From the NCBI RefSeq assembly GCF_012273895.1, contig NW_024045132.1:124001-188000 (forward strand): 64,000 nucleotides of DNA, given 5' to 3'. How positions within the stretch are numbered: the stretch's first letter is position 1; each line of letters starts with the position of its first letter. Source of the DNA: Zerene cesonia. Its lineage: Eukaryota; Arthropoda; Insecta; Lepidoptera; Pieridae. The notes under the pieces are model-generated. The model was not told the origin of the DNA. It searched no databases and saw only the letters and a program-made list of their open reading frames with translations. Shown here piece after piece: positions 12,859-26,089 of this stretch. A program made the position numbers and the translations under genes.

Positions 12859-14016
12859 ACTAGCAAAATATGGTTTTGAAGAGCATTAAAGTCATCAATA
12901 TAAGATTGTTTCACATAAGCAAAATTGCAGGCTACAGATAACTCCTTCATATATTATGATATAAAAATCCCGACATTGCTCTAGTGAATCCAAAAATAAA
13001 TTACCACATTACTTGAAAAATAAATAAACTATAACTATAAAAAAAAACTAGTTCAAAATAAACACTTTTTGGCCAGCTTACCAATATAAAGTACAATAAG
13101 ATAATAACTCAATTCTAGCCAAAAAAATCAAGTATTGCAATATACAACACTACCTTAAAAATCAATATAAGAGACAGGAAATCTGAGATCACAGAAGGCA
13201 GGAAAGCCTTTGTACTGCTTGCTAGGTTTCTAATTTTTCGATTAGACCTAATTTAATAATAAAGACCTTAATTTTCTCAACAGAACTGGAGTAAATGATC
13301 ACAACTGATAATACACTGATATTATTCGAGAAGTTCGAAAAAACATTAGTATTTTGATTTCTACGAAAGAATATAAATTATTAATTACCAAACGCTTTTA
13401 ATCATCTTCTTCTCTTATCACGTTTCATAACTAACCTTTTCCATAAAAGGTGGTTTTAAAAAGCCTTTCTCTATTATTTTTAACCGTTCCCTTAGATAGT
13501 GCATTTCCAGAAAATATTTACTCGTTCATTATGCTTACTCCTCTTCAAGATTTTATTACACGATGTAATTTCTATGAATGCCACAATTACCCTTAATATC
13601 AAAGATGGAAAAAACGAAATAAAACTATATATTTTGTATGAAGATTTTGCTGAATAATTTCCTTAAAAAATAAATGACAAAGATAACAAAGGAAAAAATA
13701 TATGTATATTTAATTCATGCACTTAGAGTTTCTAGGTAGAGGATAATTTGCTATAAAACTGTATATAGCTGGGATTACTGAAAATAAAAGAAAGTAAATA
13801 AAAATAATCTAAAGAAAAAAGAACTGTTAAATAGTAATAATTAAGAATGTTTGTATATCTCACCAATATTTGATGTCAAACACGCCATAGAAATATATAA
13901 TGAATGAGAGCAAGCAGAAAATTGGTATCATGTATAAAAATAAACTAATAGGTGGTTATCGAAATATTATCGATCGATTTTATCATGACCAATAAATTTA
14001 AGTACGATAAAAAGAA

Positions 14017-14376
14017 GTTTTTTTATGTCATCGTCGGCAATGGAGCTAGTGGGTCGCCTGATGGTAAGCGTTATGCCGCTATGAACCGTCCCGGAACATT
14101 AAAGAGAGGCGTAAGGTCAATTGCAGACCTTACTCCTCTACAAATGGACTGCCGGCTTTAAATTGGAAAAAGATTAAGAAAAGATTAACGAGAGGAATAA
14201 AGGAAAGGACTGGGAAGGGTAAGAAAAGGATATGGGCCTCCGGCTCCCCCACTCACAGTACGAAATAGTAGCATACTACTATTTCACGCCGGTTTTCTGT
14301 AGGGGTGTGTTACTTCTCTGCTGCTAGATGGCCCAACTCGTGCTGAAGCGTGCTCGACTTCCACATGCAAGTGAAT
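14017..14376 (-). mobile_element. A-tailed SINE-like element, family A, near full length
   Basis: One of the longest copies (about 360 bp), reversed. On the + strand it opens with a T-run and GTCGGCAATGGAGCTAGTGG, passes GGCCTCCGGCTCCCCCACTC, and ends with CGTGCTCGACTTCCACA, the reverse of the family head. The short frame from 13952 to 14161 lies largely in this repeat. Confidence 0.8.
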
Positions 14377-17300
14377 AAATAATGTAAAAGAAGTAGTAAC
14401 TGCCAGTTCTTATTTTTATTTTCACAAGCATGTAAGCGTTAATGCTTGAGTTCAAACACAAGAAGCTAAATGTTCGAATTAAAGAATTGTAAAATAAAAT
14501 AACAGATGCGACTACAGAACCAAAACCTGGTTTAATTTATTATTTTTCTATTAACCTTACTTGATTATAAATTATATCAACATTAGTACATATAAAAAAA
14601 CAATTAGAAATTTAAACGCATTAAACTTAGTAAAATATATCTTAGTTTAAAAACAGTGAAAATCTGTCTGGAAAGTGACTTATTTTATTTTCGTAATTTA
14701 AACCTTCTCGTCTTCCTGTCGTAAAAACAACAAATGTTCCGAAGCGATTTATTTATCTCAATAGTTAATTTTGTGTTCGAATTTAATTAAGAGCATTATT
14801 AAAGAGCTGTCCGAGTTTGAGAAAACAGTAAAGTTATTTGTCGGAAAGCCTCAATTAAGGGTAAAGCTTGCTGGACTTAATCCAATAAACCTACTCATTT
14901 AGTGAACGGAATGAAAGGTAAATAATTTTAGGGCGTCGGGTCGCGTACTGCGCGACATTGTTTCGCTTTACAAATGAAGGGCTACAGTCATATATAGGAA
15001 TACCAAAAGCGCTTTATATGCAGGATTGAATATTAATATTTCCTTCTCTTTATGAAGCTTATCATAAAATTGTGTGTTATTACATACATCATCAAAAAAT
15101 TCAACGATTTGTTATATGGGAACAAATGTGATGAGCTGATGATGATCAGGCTGTTATAGATATATATGCGGCCGATTATTGTCTTTCGACACACTTTTGA
15201 CGTATATATCAGGTGTCCCGCCGAAAATGTACTACGCTCAAGGGAACTCATAATACTCATAAAATCCCTCAGGTTTTTTTTAACTTAGAATAACCTGGAT
15301 ATCCCATATACAGACAAGACAAAACACCACATACTGTGCATTTTCTGTTGTTATTGATTACGTATTTTATTATAAAAAATTATGTCTTGAGCACACAGTG
15401 CATTTATCACTTGTAATAGGAGGTAAAATGATTACCTTATCATATCAGTAACATTAAGTATATGACATTTCAAGTGTCTTTGGTATCAATTAAAATATTT
15501 TAAGTAAAAAAGAAACCATTTCTTGTATCTAAGTCATTTCACTATACATGTATTTAAAATTGAACCAAATTGATTACAATGAAAAGGAAATAGGAGTTTA
15601 TTTATTCAGTTTCATAATCATTTTTGTGAACTATCAATCACGTGTTTGATGGTTTTGCAATTATTGTCCAAGATTGACATAGAAAATGGAAAACCTACTC
15701 ACATCTATGTTCGATTGTATGCTCGAAAATTGATTAAACAATGCAAAGCAGAATCCAATTAATGCCAACTGCGATAAAACGTTGTGTGTTTTAGTGTTAT
15801 TAGTTTAGTTTTCTGTATCGAGCTTAATTTTCTATAGGATTTGGGGTTGACTATTTAAGCGTGCGAACTGCGTACTTGGTCTGTACTATCTGGTTATTCT
15901 ACACAAAGTAATTGTATTTCATGTTTAATTTCATTGTCCTTTATTATTTTCATAAGTTGGCATAATTTCTTTATTAGTCTACGGAGCAATTATTTGCTGT
16001 TATAATATACACAAAGATATAATATTTCTAAATATGCATGGTGTAAAAAATATGGAGCGTATTTTATTTTGATATTATTTTCCTTATACATAATTCAGTC
16101 ATCGAGCAAAAAAATGTGAAAATATTATGGTCCGGAATAATATTAATCATCAGATAATTTTTTAGCTATATTTAATAAAGATAAGATAAGCAAAGTCTCC
16201 CATTGGGACCCAAAGAGAATTAAACCTAAATCGTTCATGAATGAATTTCTGAAATTATTAAACGATAAGTCACGACAGTGTCAACCTATCTGCTACCTTT
16301 TTTATTTCATTTGACATCCCTAACACTTCACCATAAAAAGGTTCAATTTACATACAATTTACGTACATTTCCGAAATTGAAAAATAACAATCGAATAGAT
16401 TGTTAATTTTAATTTTCAATTCATTTCCCGGCAACAATTTAATTATTAGTATCCCTCTTGACTCAACGCGATGATGTTTGAAGAAAATATTCGTTAAATT
16501 AACCAAGGGCCCGAGAATACAGACTCCATAAACTGATTAAGCTTGTCCGCATCGAATTTATTTTACACTCGAAGTAATATAAGAGTCTTATAGCTAGAGA
16601 GCAGTTAGGGCGACACGGTGAGCGCCAATCGTAGCTGATAAAAACTTCTTACTGCACAAACATCCGGGCACTGGCTCACTCAATTACTAGAGTTTGTTGC
16701 ACTCCGTATTTTTTCATGCTTTTTATCTTCACTGTAGCTTTTACCCACATTGTGGTTTAACTTAGCATTTATTAATACTATATTATGTTAATTGTTTTAC
16801 TCAATATACTAAGAGTCTTGAAACCGTGGTGTAGGTGCACTAAAATGTATTTTTTAAATATTTATTTGAAACATGTTTCTTGAAGAACCTTTTTTTAGTA
16901 TCTTCTTAATGGTGTAGCTTATATACAAGAATTGTTATTCTGGTACCTAAGCTAGTGAGTGTTGGTTATGTTTAAAAACATCGCTTTTGATATTATTTAA
17001 GCAAAGACTATAATTAACTTGAATAAAATCCCTGTGTAAGCAAAGTTACATAAGGTGTAGAAATTAATGTTTCGCCGATAAAATCGCGCCGCACAACTAC
17101 TATATTCTATATTCGTAAACCAATCCTTGTTCTCTTTTCTTTAATATAACTCTGGCAGTTATAATTGGTTAGTAATGAGTAATAACTGTTTAATGACTTG
17201 AATGTTTAGTAATGTATGATATTATGTGCTAATAATTTTAATTGATATTTAGCCTCATTGAAATAAATAAAATTTGTGTTTTGTCTGTTATATATATCTA

Positions 17301-17519
17301 TTATATATATATAATAAGAAACTTGATATTGTTTGTTTTCCAAATAGAAATAAATAAAAAAATAAAATGTCTTTGTAAGTAAAGTAAATGATTATACTTA
17401 GATAAGAAAAGTAAAAATTGTGAATATTGTAATTAAAATGCATTTATTTATTTTCGTATTTTAAAACTGAAGCTTAAATATAACTACTTTGAGACTTAGC
17501 GATAAATTCAGAACTAGAT

Positions 17520-17580
17520 CACTTCTAAGCGAGAAGGCCGCCCTCTTGTTTGTCTTTGTAAATAAATGAAATGAATAAAC
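17520..17580 (+). mobile_element. Fragment of a LINE 3' end
   Basis: CTAAGCGAGAAGGCCGCCCTC followed by TTTGTCTTTGTAAATAAATG resembles the AGCGATAAGGCCGCC motif near the 3' end of another lepidopteran LINE, recalled from memory. Confidence 0.45.
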
Positions 17581-18082
17581 TACTATATTGATGAAAAAAT
17601 GTATTAGGCTTCTATACCTAAATAAAATCCATACGCTGTATCATCAGCAAAAATGGAAAAGATATTCCTTTTGAGAATAGAGGGAGTATTGTGGGTCAAC
17701 TAATGACACATAACAATGTTAGTTGTAGAAATAGCTATCTTAAGCACTTTCTTTCAATCTTAAAAATTACATTAACATAAGTAAGTGCATTTATTTCTCT
17801 TTCAATTTTTAGGCAAGTTTCACTCTCATATTTCCAATTTAAGTCACTCGACTATTATTGCGCCTAGACTTAAAAACAATATTTTATCAGAGGATTTTGA
17901 ATAAATTGAATTTTCTTCATTACATATTTACTAAATCGAAATGAAGATCTTCAAATAATATTAGGAGATAATAGAAAAGCAAATTGCCCCAACCACACAA
18001 CGTCAACGACTTTCAAAGAATTATGCGACTCCTAAATTTTGAATGAATTCAATAGTTTAGAGGTTACTCAAAAATATTAACA

Positions 18083-18403
18083 CTTTTTTATGTTATAGTC
18101 GGCAATGGAGCTGGTGGGACGCCTGATGGTAATCGCTACCACCGTCCATGAACTTTTGGAGAGGCATAAGGTCCATTGCAGACTTTACTTTGCTGACTTT
18201 TTGGGAAGGGATTAAGAAAGGATTGGCGATAGGAATAAGGGAAAGGACTGTGAAGGGTAAGGAAATGGATATGGGCCTCCGGCTCCCCCCTCACCGAACG
18301 AAACACAGCAGAATACTATTTCACGCTGGTCTTCTGGGGAGGTGTGGTACTTTCCCGGTGCGATCTGGCGCAATTCGTGCCGTAGCGTGCTCGACTACCA
18401 CAT
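18083..18403 (-). mobile_element. A-tailed SINE-like element, family A, near full length
   Basis: Reversed copy of about 320 bp, collinear with 14017-14376: T-run, GTCGGCAATGGAGCTGGTGG, GGGCCTCCGGCTCCCCCCTC, TATTTCACGCTGGTCTTCTG, and GTGCTCGACTACCACA at the right edge. Useful with 14017-14376 as a reference for the full element. Confidence 0.8.
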
Positions 18404-19549
18404 AGAAATATTACATTATCAAGATAGCTCAATGTAACAATTATTTACAAGACATACCTCGAAATCGAAACTGTATTATTTAAAAACTGACGTAATTTCA
18501 AAGCAACATGTTACTATATTACCTTGTGATCTATGAATTAACCAAATAGTTTTTAAAGCTTTTACAAGAAGACAGACGAAAGACGGTCCAAAAGGCTTCA
18601 TTAATCCAAGGTACCTCATCCAATCGAACGGGCATTCATCCCCCAAATTCAATATATTTGCTGTGTGTCTATATTCTACCCGTCTCTTTTGTGGGGACAA
18701 CGTTCTCGCGATCCTAACCATGGTGGCATTTAAATTGAGTTAAGGAGGTGAATGTCACCTCTCTTTTAGTAATTAATTTACAAATAGTTGTTTGGGAAAC
18801 ATGCATGAAAATGGATGATCAGAATTTAAATGACGTAATTGTTTTTCGAGATTTAAATTGCTTTTATGTTATAATATCCTGTAACTACATTCTATAACAC
18901 ATTAAATACATATAATATAGCGATAGCAAAGCAATTGCAGCCGAAGTAAAATATCTGTGAGTACTACTGCATCTTTTTACGATTTTGTTTAAAATGTACG
19001 TAAATAAGCTGGCGGTTAAGGTTCTATAACAAGGTACAAAGAGTGCCTTTTAGCAGTGCGATCATAAATTAGAGAGTATGATTATCTTTGTAAATATATA
19101 TTCTTTATTATGTGTGAATTATATTATGCGATGAAACAACGAAATCCATAAGTTTTGTGACATCCATTAAATCCTCAATGCATATAAAATCCTTCTTTAG
19201 ATAGACATATTGCTTATGTATTACTCAGGGATAAGCAGTGTGTTTCTGTTCCATATTCAAAGCTCATGCATGTTTATATTCCATTTAATAATTTGATTAT
19301 TATTTTTTAAATTTGTTTTATGTCGCGCTTATAATTTATTTCTCTATTTATAGTTATAAAAAAGCGTGGAATCCAGAAGATATTGTAAGGTCACGTTATT
19401 TTTGTTAATTTCAAGCTAATTTCAGACCTTCCAATGAACAACAAAAACGGTTTTGAGGCTAAATATTGGATCGGTTTTTAAGAAGCGCTGACAGATTATT
19501 TTCGTATAAAGTAAACAGTTTAACTGTTTACCTCATAAATATTTAATAA

Positions 19550-19735
19550 GTGATGGCTCAGTGGTGAGAACCTCGGACTTAAAAATTGATAAGTCAGGGG
19601 TTCGAGACCAAGCGTGCATACAGGAAATGAATTTATTTTTAAATTTATCTGCGCATTTACAGCATAACTATTTCTTGAAACCGTGAAGAAAAACAACAAT
19701 ATATGAAAAAACATAACCTTAAATTAAGAAGTACA
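19550..19735 (+). mobile_element. tRNA-derived SINE with intact A and B boxes
   Basis: Internal RNA polymerase III promoter: A box TGGCTCAGTGG at 19554-19564 and B box GGTTCGAGACC at 19599-19609, 45 bp apart as in a tRNA gene. The remainder does not fold as a tRNA. Downstream, TTGAAACCGTGAAGAAAAAC resembles the body of a common lepidopteran SINE and recurs as ACAATGAAGGAAAACATC in the copy at 58885. A small frame on the opposite strand here is not a gene. Confidence 0.7.
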
Positions 19736-20003
19736 CTGATACTAAAAACAAAATTACTCATGCGATTAGAATGTCAAAGTATTTTCTGATGATACGATAA
19801 ATAGAAACTTGACTTCCTTGCATTGGGACCGCTCGAAATCGCAAAATAAAACATTCATATATCTCTTAAAGCCAACCACTTTATGAAGATAATACTTGAA
19901 GACATATTTTGCGTGAGGTCTCGAGCGTATTTCCTGCTTTTCCTTATTTCCCTAGGGATAAGTCAACTACAGAGGACATAAGTTGTACCGATACTGGAAA
20001 AAT

Positions 20004-20042
20004 AGAACTGAAATGAAGCTACAGTAGCTTCATTTCAGTTCT
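20004..20042. repeat. 39-bp palindrome, 19-bp perfect arms
   Basis: AGAACTGAAATGAAGCTAC (20004-20022), one central A, then its exact reverse complement (20024-20042). No similar sequence elsewhere in the window. Could extrude a cruciform or fold as an RNA hairpin; function unknown. Confidence 0.95.
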
Positions 20043-21487
20043 CAGTAAAATCCCTCGATATTCGTTTCTAAGGCTGCTTTTTTGAATTCCTGCAATTTCT
20101 AAAACTCACAATATACATACGGTGTTCATTTTAGGACCTCTTTTCTCTACCATATTTAAATATCACATCTTATATTCAACATATTATAAAATATAAGTAC
20201 CGTGTATCATACTCGTAACTTGCGAATTGTTAATTAGTTCCATTTTTTTGCCCTCTTAAAAATATTTTGGCTAATGTAACATTTATCTTATGTTGATACA
20301 ATGGCTTCCTAGCAACAATACCACCTTTATTATAATTATTTTTTTATTTGTTTTATACATTTAATTTTTCTACAATAACGAGTGTCATTTTATTTAACCT
20401 AGTCTGAAATATTCTTTAACACAATAACAATAATGACTATTTTACAATTAATATGTTGCTGAAATTAATGCCACAGATATATGCTTGAAATATTCCCAGA
20501 ACACTACGATTTTTTTGCTATAAATTAATAGATTTATTTCATTTTATTTCATGGTACTTTTGCCGTTTTCAAAGATAATTCAATAACAGCACGGCACGTG
20601 TGCGTCCGACTCGCCCTTCTCTGGTTTTTATTAGATAGCGTATACATTGCATATTTTATTATCTCGCGTAATTAAATGAGACTAATGCCAAAATATTTAT
20701 CATATAAGTACCTTATAAAATACCTCAGTATCGGAATTCGCTATTCTTAATATCGTCGTTTATATAAGTTCACTTATTCAATATAATTCAGGGTGAGGCA
20801 TAATAATCTCCAAAATAACTCTTTGTTTTATTCTACCACGATCCTGCTACATAACGGAAGGGCACAAACCAATATTAAGCTATTGGCCGCTAGCTTTGAA
20901 GGTGAAATACATGGCAAATAGATGTTACCATTCCATTGTTATCATATTTCTAATAAGATGGTGATAGATTCGATATGAAGAGGGGAAATTATTAAACTTA
21001 AGCACTAAATTCCCTAGAACATTCGCAACACCATCACAATATTTTGATTCCAATTCCTATTTTTGTACTTGTTACAATAGTTAGATTAATAAGAAGCAGA
21101 GAGAGTTTAGATTACGATTCGAGCTACTAGATATTAGTATTTTTATAATCAGTTACACAAAAATGAGATTTGTGAAGTTGATGTTTCCTATAACCTTGAT
21201 CCTTATTGAGTAATGCATTTTGCAATACTATTTTGAAAAAAGAAAATAATTAGGCTTATTCACATGACTATGTTTGGGAACTTCGTCTAATTATAATGAA
21301 TCGTTAGAAATGACTTTTATAGTCCACGTATGTACTTCAAGACTGTCTAGGGACAATCGATACGTCTGTGTAATAGACGAGCTCTTTGACAAACTGTTAA
21401 TATATCCTGTGCGTTAAGTCTGTTGTGTTTCACAAAGTGAAGCGCTATCAGCAAACTATTCCGCAGTTCTGTACATGTTATAGGGAG

Positions 21488-21620
21488 GAGTTGGCTCAGC
21501 ATACCGACCCAACATTATATTGCTCCCAAGGGCGTTGGTTCAATCTCCGGAGAAAAAATATTTTGGATGGAAAATTGCAGTCTTCTTATAATATTTACAT
21601 CTTTATCATAGCTACGTTTA
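21488..21620 (+). mobile_element. Possible tRNA-derived SINE, other family
   Basis: TTGGCTCAGC (21491) and GGTTCAATCTCC (21537-21548) are A- and B-box-like with tRNA-like spacing. CCGGAGAAAAAATATTTTGG after the B box resembles a lepidopteran SINE body recalled from memory. Degenerate. Confidence 0.4.
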
Positions 21621-21667
21621 TTGAAATACTGTCTTGAAGTAAATAGCGTACTACGTCTTCACACTTA

Positions 21668-21878
21668 ATATTATGAATGTGAAAATTTGTTTGTTAGGAT
21701 ATTTGTCCGTCATTCACGATGAAACTACTAAACGGATTTTGAGTAAATTTGGTACACAGACAGGGTATGAGCTGACTTGAGTAATAGGATACTTTTTATC
21801 TCGATTAAATGCTCCCTTGGGATAACACAGGTATCTTGATATTCGGGCGGAGCTGGGACGATCGTCTAGTTTTTAATC
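21668..21878 (-). mobile_element. Decayed dispersed repeat related to family R
   Basis: Reversed: TTGTCCGTCATTCACGATGA, AAACTACTAAACGGATTTTG, AAATTTGGTACACAGACAGG, GGATACTTTTTATCTCG and a GATCGTCTAGT end. The order matches the lepidopteran repeat class that ends in CTAGT, but this is a different subfamily from 6848-7033. Confidence 0.6.
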
Positions 21879-23799
21879 TAAAAATTATTATGATCTTTAG
21901 TTAAAATCATACGCAAGTACTTAAATCGTTTATCATTTATGAAAATAAAATGGAAAATTTGTATTTTGCTTCAATAACTGGAAATGTATCTATGGTTCTC
22001 ATAATACTTTATGATTGTTGTTGTATAGATATTCCAATTAATATAATAACTGTTTCCACGAATATATCGAATGCACAGCAAAATATTCAATAACATTTTC
22101 AGTGAGAGATGAACGGAATAATAGGATTACAGATTCTCCCTTGTACTCTAATTGTACCGTATTATTCCTGTAATAGTTATAGAATACATTTAAAAGTAAA
22201 TAAGCGTTCCTTCGTATTAAAATACGCTTCATTGGCTTTAAAAAATGCCTTATAATGTTGTATAATATGAAATTCACTTTTATGTTATCTATTGAACGAT
22301 CACTCGCTCTGCCATTACTAAATGAGTAAGCATTTAGACTAAGTTTTCATGGCCCTCTAGGGGATTACCAGTATCATGCATTTTATGGACATATTTTTAA
22401 AACATTGACTTCTTTGTTCTTTTTTGTAAATCGCTACGAGGTAAATATATCACCTTCCAAAGGGGAAAACAACATCAATAATAAATCTGATTTTAATGGG
22501 ATCCATTTATAATACAATTAGGAGTTTCGTAATTCTCCTCCGTCTGAGAGAAGAGATTGTTAAGAACATTAATTATTTGTCTATTCGAAACACACAAATC
22601 TTATAAAATTCATATTACGTGGCATAAGTTGGTAATCCGCAGCGGCGTGATGCCAGGCTAATAAGATTAAACGTGCCTTCTCCAACAGTAAAATTAAGTA
22701 AGCACGGAGCGGAATGAGGTATGTAATGCACACTGCCAAATTTGCTGCACAGTATTGTGAGGTCGTGTTTCTCTAATTAGACTCTGTATTTATTGACTCA
22801 ATAAATTTTATACGAAGAAATAATTAACCTATTTTATTTGAAAATTGACAACAGAAATAAATTAAGGACATCACACCCGCGGGTCATTTGCATGCCTTTG
22901 TTTTTGTAAGCAATTATGGAATAACCTGTTAAATACAGGTTTGAGCGTCCAACTCTTTCTAAATTTTATTCAAAATTCTCGGAATTAGAATTTGATGGAA
23001 AATTTATTGGTTTGAAACTGGAAAAGAGGCAACATACTAATTATACTAATAAAAATTAAAATGTTGGTGAAATAATTACCAAAAGGTTTATTCTTGCGTA
23101 ACTAGTAAGACATTATTGGAGAATAACACTTTACGTAGATCAAAGACTACATTGCTTTGTCAATTCCTTAAAAAAATAAGTACGTAACATTTTGTGATAA
23201 GAAAAATCACATCAAGGTAAAAAAGATAAGAAAAACACACTAATTATTAGATAGAGTATTTAATAATTTGCGATTGACAGTAAGTAAGAAATGGATAGAA
23301 TAAATTATTTCTGAAATTAAATATAACGCAACTCATATACCCTATGTACCAAGACGAGTTGTCGTCATCTCAGTTGTTCAATGAAATTATTAAATAATTA
23401 TAATGAATAGTAAAAATACTCCTTCATCTTTTATGTGTATCAAAGTAAAAAAAAATTATTGCATGCATCTGGACAACACAATGTCGTCAAACAAGGTCTA
23501 TACCAATACATAAATTTGTGGATTCACTTGAGACAGATTTCAAATACATTCATTTACTAATAGTAGAGAAATTGCTGAGAAAATGTAGGATGTTTTCTAC
23601 CTTGAAATTTAGTTTTTGCAATTAAAAAAAACAAGAAAAAAAAACATAGTCGTGGGTTTCATACGTCTGTCAGGATTTATGGTTTAGAAGTAACGATTTT
23701 TTGTAAAAATAATTGTTTAAATTATTTATTAAATTACATTCATCCTTATTGAAGATATGTTATTTTATTACTTCTCGAGTTAAAATCTGTATCCTTACT

Positions 23800-23970
23800 C
23801 CTACTATTATAAAAAGGCGAAACTAATTCTATCAGTCTGTTTCTTCATGTTTTATAAAGCAATTGGTATATATATAGTTTAAGAACCGAGAAAGAATAGA
23901 GTATAGTTTTCGAAATCCCACGGGAATGGGATTTATGCAAGTTTTGCCTACACGGGGGAAACCGCGGGCT
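23800..23970 (-). mobile_element. Decayed dispersed repeat related to family R
   Basis: TACTATTATAAAAAGGCGAA at the left and CACGGGGGAAACCGCGGGCTG at the right are the reversed ends of a TATTAGTA / CCCGCGG repeat; the inside is diverged. A short frame from 23926 is only this repeat. Confidence 0.5.
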
Positions 23971-24744
23971 GAAAACCAGTTTAAAATAAATCAACAATTT
24001 CAGTTCGATGTAGTTTTTAAACGTCGGTCAAACTTACGAGTTATGGTAATGCTGTTTTTCATACCATTAAATTTATTTACATCTAGATTTTCCTTTTGTT
24101 GCGAGAAATAGCACAAAAAATTGCATACATTTAATACGTTATACTTAATAGTAAACGCCCATATTGATTTATGATTTTTGTAAATACAGTTTTTACAAAC
24201 TGTAAATTGCATTACTGTAATAGCTCTGTACGATAAAGTTACTAATTAAGAGCAGAGTTTATTATGGTTAACAATCGAAATACATTATTCCATTATGTTA
24301 TTTTTGTCTTAGAATGAATGTTATTTTTGCGAAATGTGGCAATTCCAAAATTATTAAGAGATTAATATTATCTGTGAATTTAATACCAGAAGCCGTGGTA
24401 GTTGCATTAAATACAATAAATTTTCATAATCCATGTTAAGCGGCTTTAAATGGTCGAGCAAAAGTAAAATAGCACAGATAGGTATTCGAGTATAATTAGT
24501 ACCAGGAGTAGATTGAATCAAGGCTGATAGTCTCTGTACAATAATCTATATCTCTCTGCGGCTAGTTAAGCGGTGTAACGTCGGAATTGGTAACATAAGT
24601 TAACTAAACATGGCATTTGAAATCATATGACATGAAATGAGTTTGCTGTTAGCAAGGAACAACTTGGTTTTATTTTCGAGATTTCTAATACAGCGATTTC
24701 TAATACTTGTACAAGAATACCAAAAGTTAAACGAAAAGCAGGTA

Positions 24745-24900
24745 TCTATACTAATATTATGAAGAGGAAAGAATTGTATATAAGCATGTTTGTATTTTTT
24801 CCACACAAAAACTACTCTACTGATATCAAAATTTCTTTCACCATTAGAAATAATTAACATCGAAAAAGCCGGGTCCATCAGCATGTTTTCAATAAAAAAG
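24745..24900 (-). mobile_element. Decayed LINE-type 3' repeat, family R
   Basis: CTATACTAATATTATGAAGA, AAAACTACTCTACTGATATC and AAATTTCTTTCACCATTAGA are the reverse complement of the core at 6848-7033. The approximately 100-codon minus-strand frame here is repeat-derived. Confidence 0.65.
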
Positions 24901-25176
24901 CCCAAAATATATTTTATTTTAATATTTATAATATATCCAATAGTAAATTGCTGCTGAGCTGAGGATAAATGGATTTATAATTTTCAATTCATCAAACTGA
25001 CCGTAACATTTATATTTCATACAGAGGATATAATACCTATATGAAAAAATCAGTTGAAGTAAAATTGAAAACTTGTTCTAATAAAATAAATTTATGATGT
25101 AATCACTCGTTTGGGCCTTAACCAGTGAGAATGATAAGAAATTTTTATAATACTCTAGAAACCAAAAAAAGTGTAT

Positions 25177-25461
25177 GTGGTAGTCGAGCACGCTTCGGCA
25201 CGAATTGGGCCAGCTCGCACCGGGGAAGTACCACACCTGGGGGTGTGGTACTTCCCCGGTGATTCTGTGGGCAGAAGACCAGGGTGAAATAGCATTCTGC
25301 TGTGTTTCGTTCGGTGAGTGGGGGAGCCGGAGGCCCATATCTTCTTCCTTACCTTCCCCAGTCCTTTCCTTTATTCCTATCGCGAATCCTTTCTTAATCC
25401 CTTCCTAAAAAGTCGGCAATCCATTTGTAGAGGCGTCTCACCAGCTCCAAAAAAAAAAAAA
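25177..25461 (+). mobile_element. A-tailed SINE-like element, family A, with internal fold-back
   Basis: Forward copy with an intact head (GTGGTAGTCGAGCACGCTTC) and a 13-bp A-tail after CCACCAGCTCC-like sequence. Two rearrangements set it apart. A 20-bp inverted duplication follows the GGGGAAGTACCACACC block (see the repeat at 25218-25261). About 60-70 bp between GTAGAGGCG and the tail motif CACCAGCTCC are missing. Confidence 0.85.
25218..25261. repeat. 20-bp perfect inverted repeat with 4-nt spacer
   Basis: The left arm CACCGGGGAAGTACCACACC (25218-25237) and its exact reverse complement (25242-25261) are separated by TGGG. The sister SINE copies at 14017, 18083 and 57071 have only the left arm, followed by a few bases and then AGAAGACC. 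The right arm is therefore an added fold-back copy. Confidence 0.95.
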
Positions 25462-25912
25462 CCTTACTACATTTTTACTTACAACATTTTCCATTTAAAA
25501 GAAAATTCATTATGTTATTTGCTCCTATCCTATGGTATTTGGCTACTGTTATCCAATGTACTAACTCAAATTTAAAAATGTTTTCCTTTACTTGTTGAAA
25601 CGAGCCGTGAACTTTTTGCAACTTCACATTCGAGGGTCAACCACTAAATATCGTAACGCGTTACAGCATCAGTCTGTCTGACTTCCATTTCTCTCACAAA
25701 AATTTGACATGATAATTTTTTTTAACAATTTAAACAATTTATTTTAAACACAGCCTGTATGTGTTGTTACATACGCTTGGAACTCCCCTGATAAGTTAAA
25801 AAACCGAGGAGAGTTCCCTCTTCCTCATTTGAAAATTACATGTGCTGTTTATTTATTTATTTTCCTTAGATTAAATTATTAACTGGAATATATGGAAAAA
25901 TTATGTATAATA

Positions 25913-25977
25913 GTAAATAAATAGATAAAATAAAATAAATAATAAATAAAAAACTGTATGTAAATAAATAAATATAT
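25913..25977. repeat. AAAT-type low-complexity tract
   Basis: Repeated TAAATA/TAAAA units, imperfect, a short way upstream of the retrotransposon remnant. Confidence 0.8.
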
Positions 25978-26089
25978 AGTATGGATCGGTCTCGTAAAAT
26001 TAATTATTTATGTTCACACTAATTATTTCGACAGTTACTTTCATTCATACTTAGTTACTTCTTATTGCGAATAGTGACCGGCAACGGCA

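Larger units (their letters stand above)
12859..25176. other. Gene-free AT-rich stretch
   Basis: Contains the repeats listed and the palindrome at 20004. All other frames are under about 90 codons, AT-biased and motif-free. No tRNA gene was found. Confidence 0.6.

Noticed and set aside
19554..19625. tRNA gene
   Set aside because: A and B boxes are good but the acceptor and anticodon arms do not pair; it is a tRNA-derived SINE.
24600..24905. 101-codon minus-strand frame
   Set aside because: More than half of it is a reversed family R repeat.
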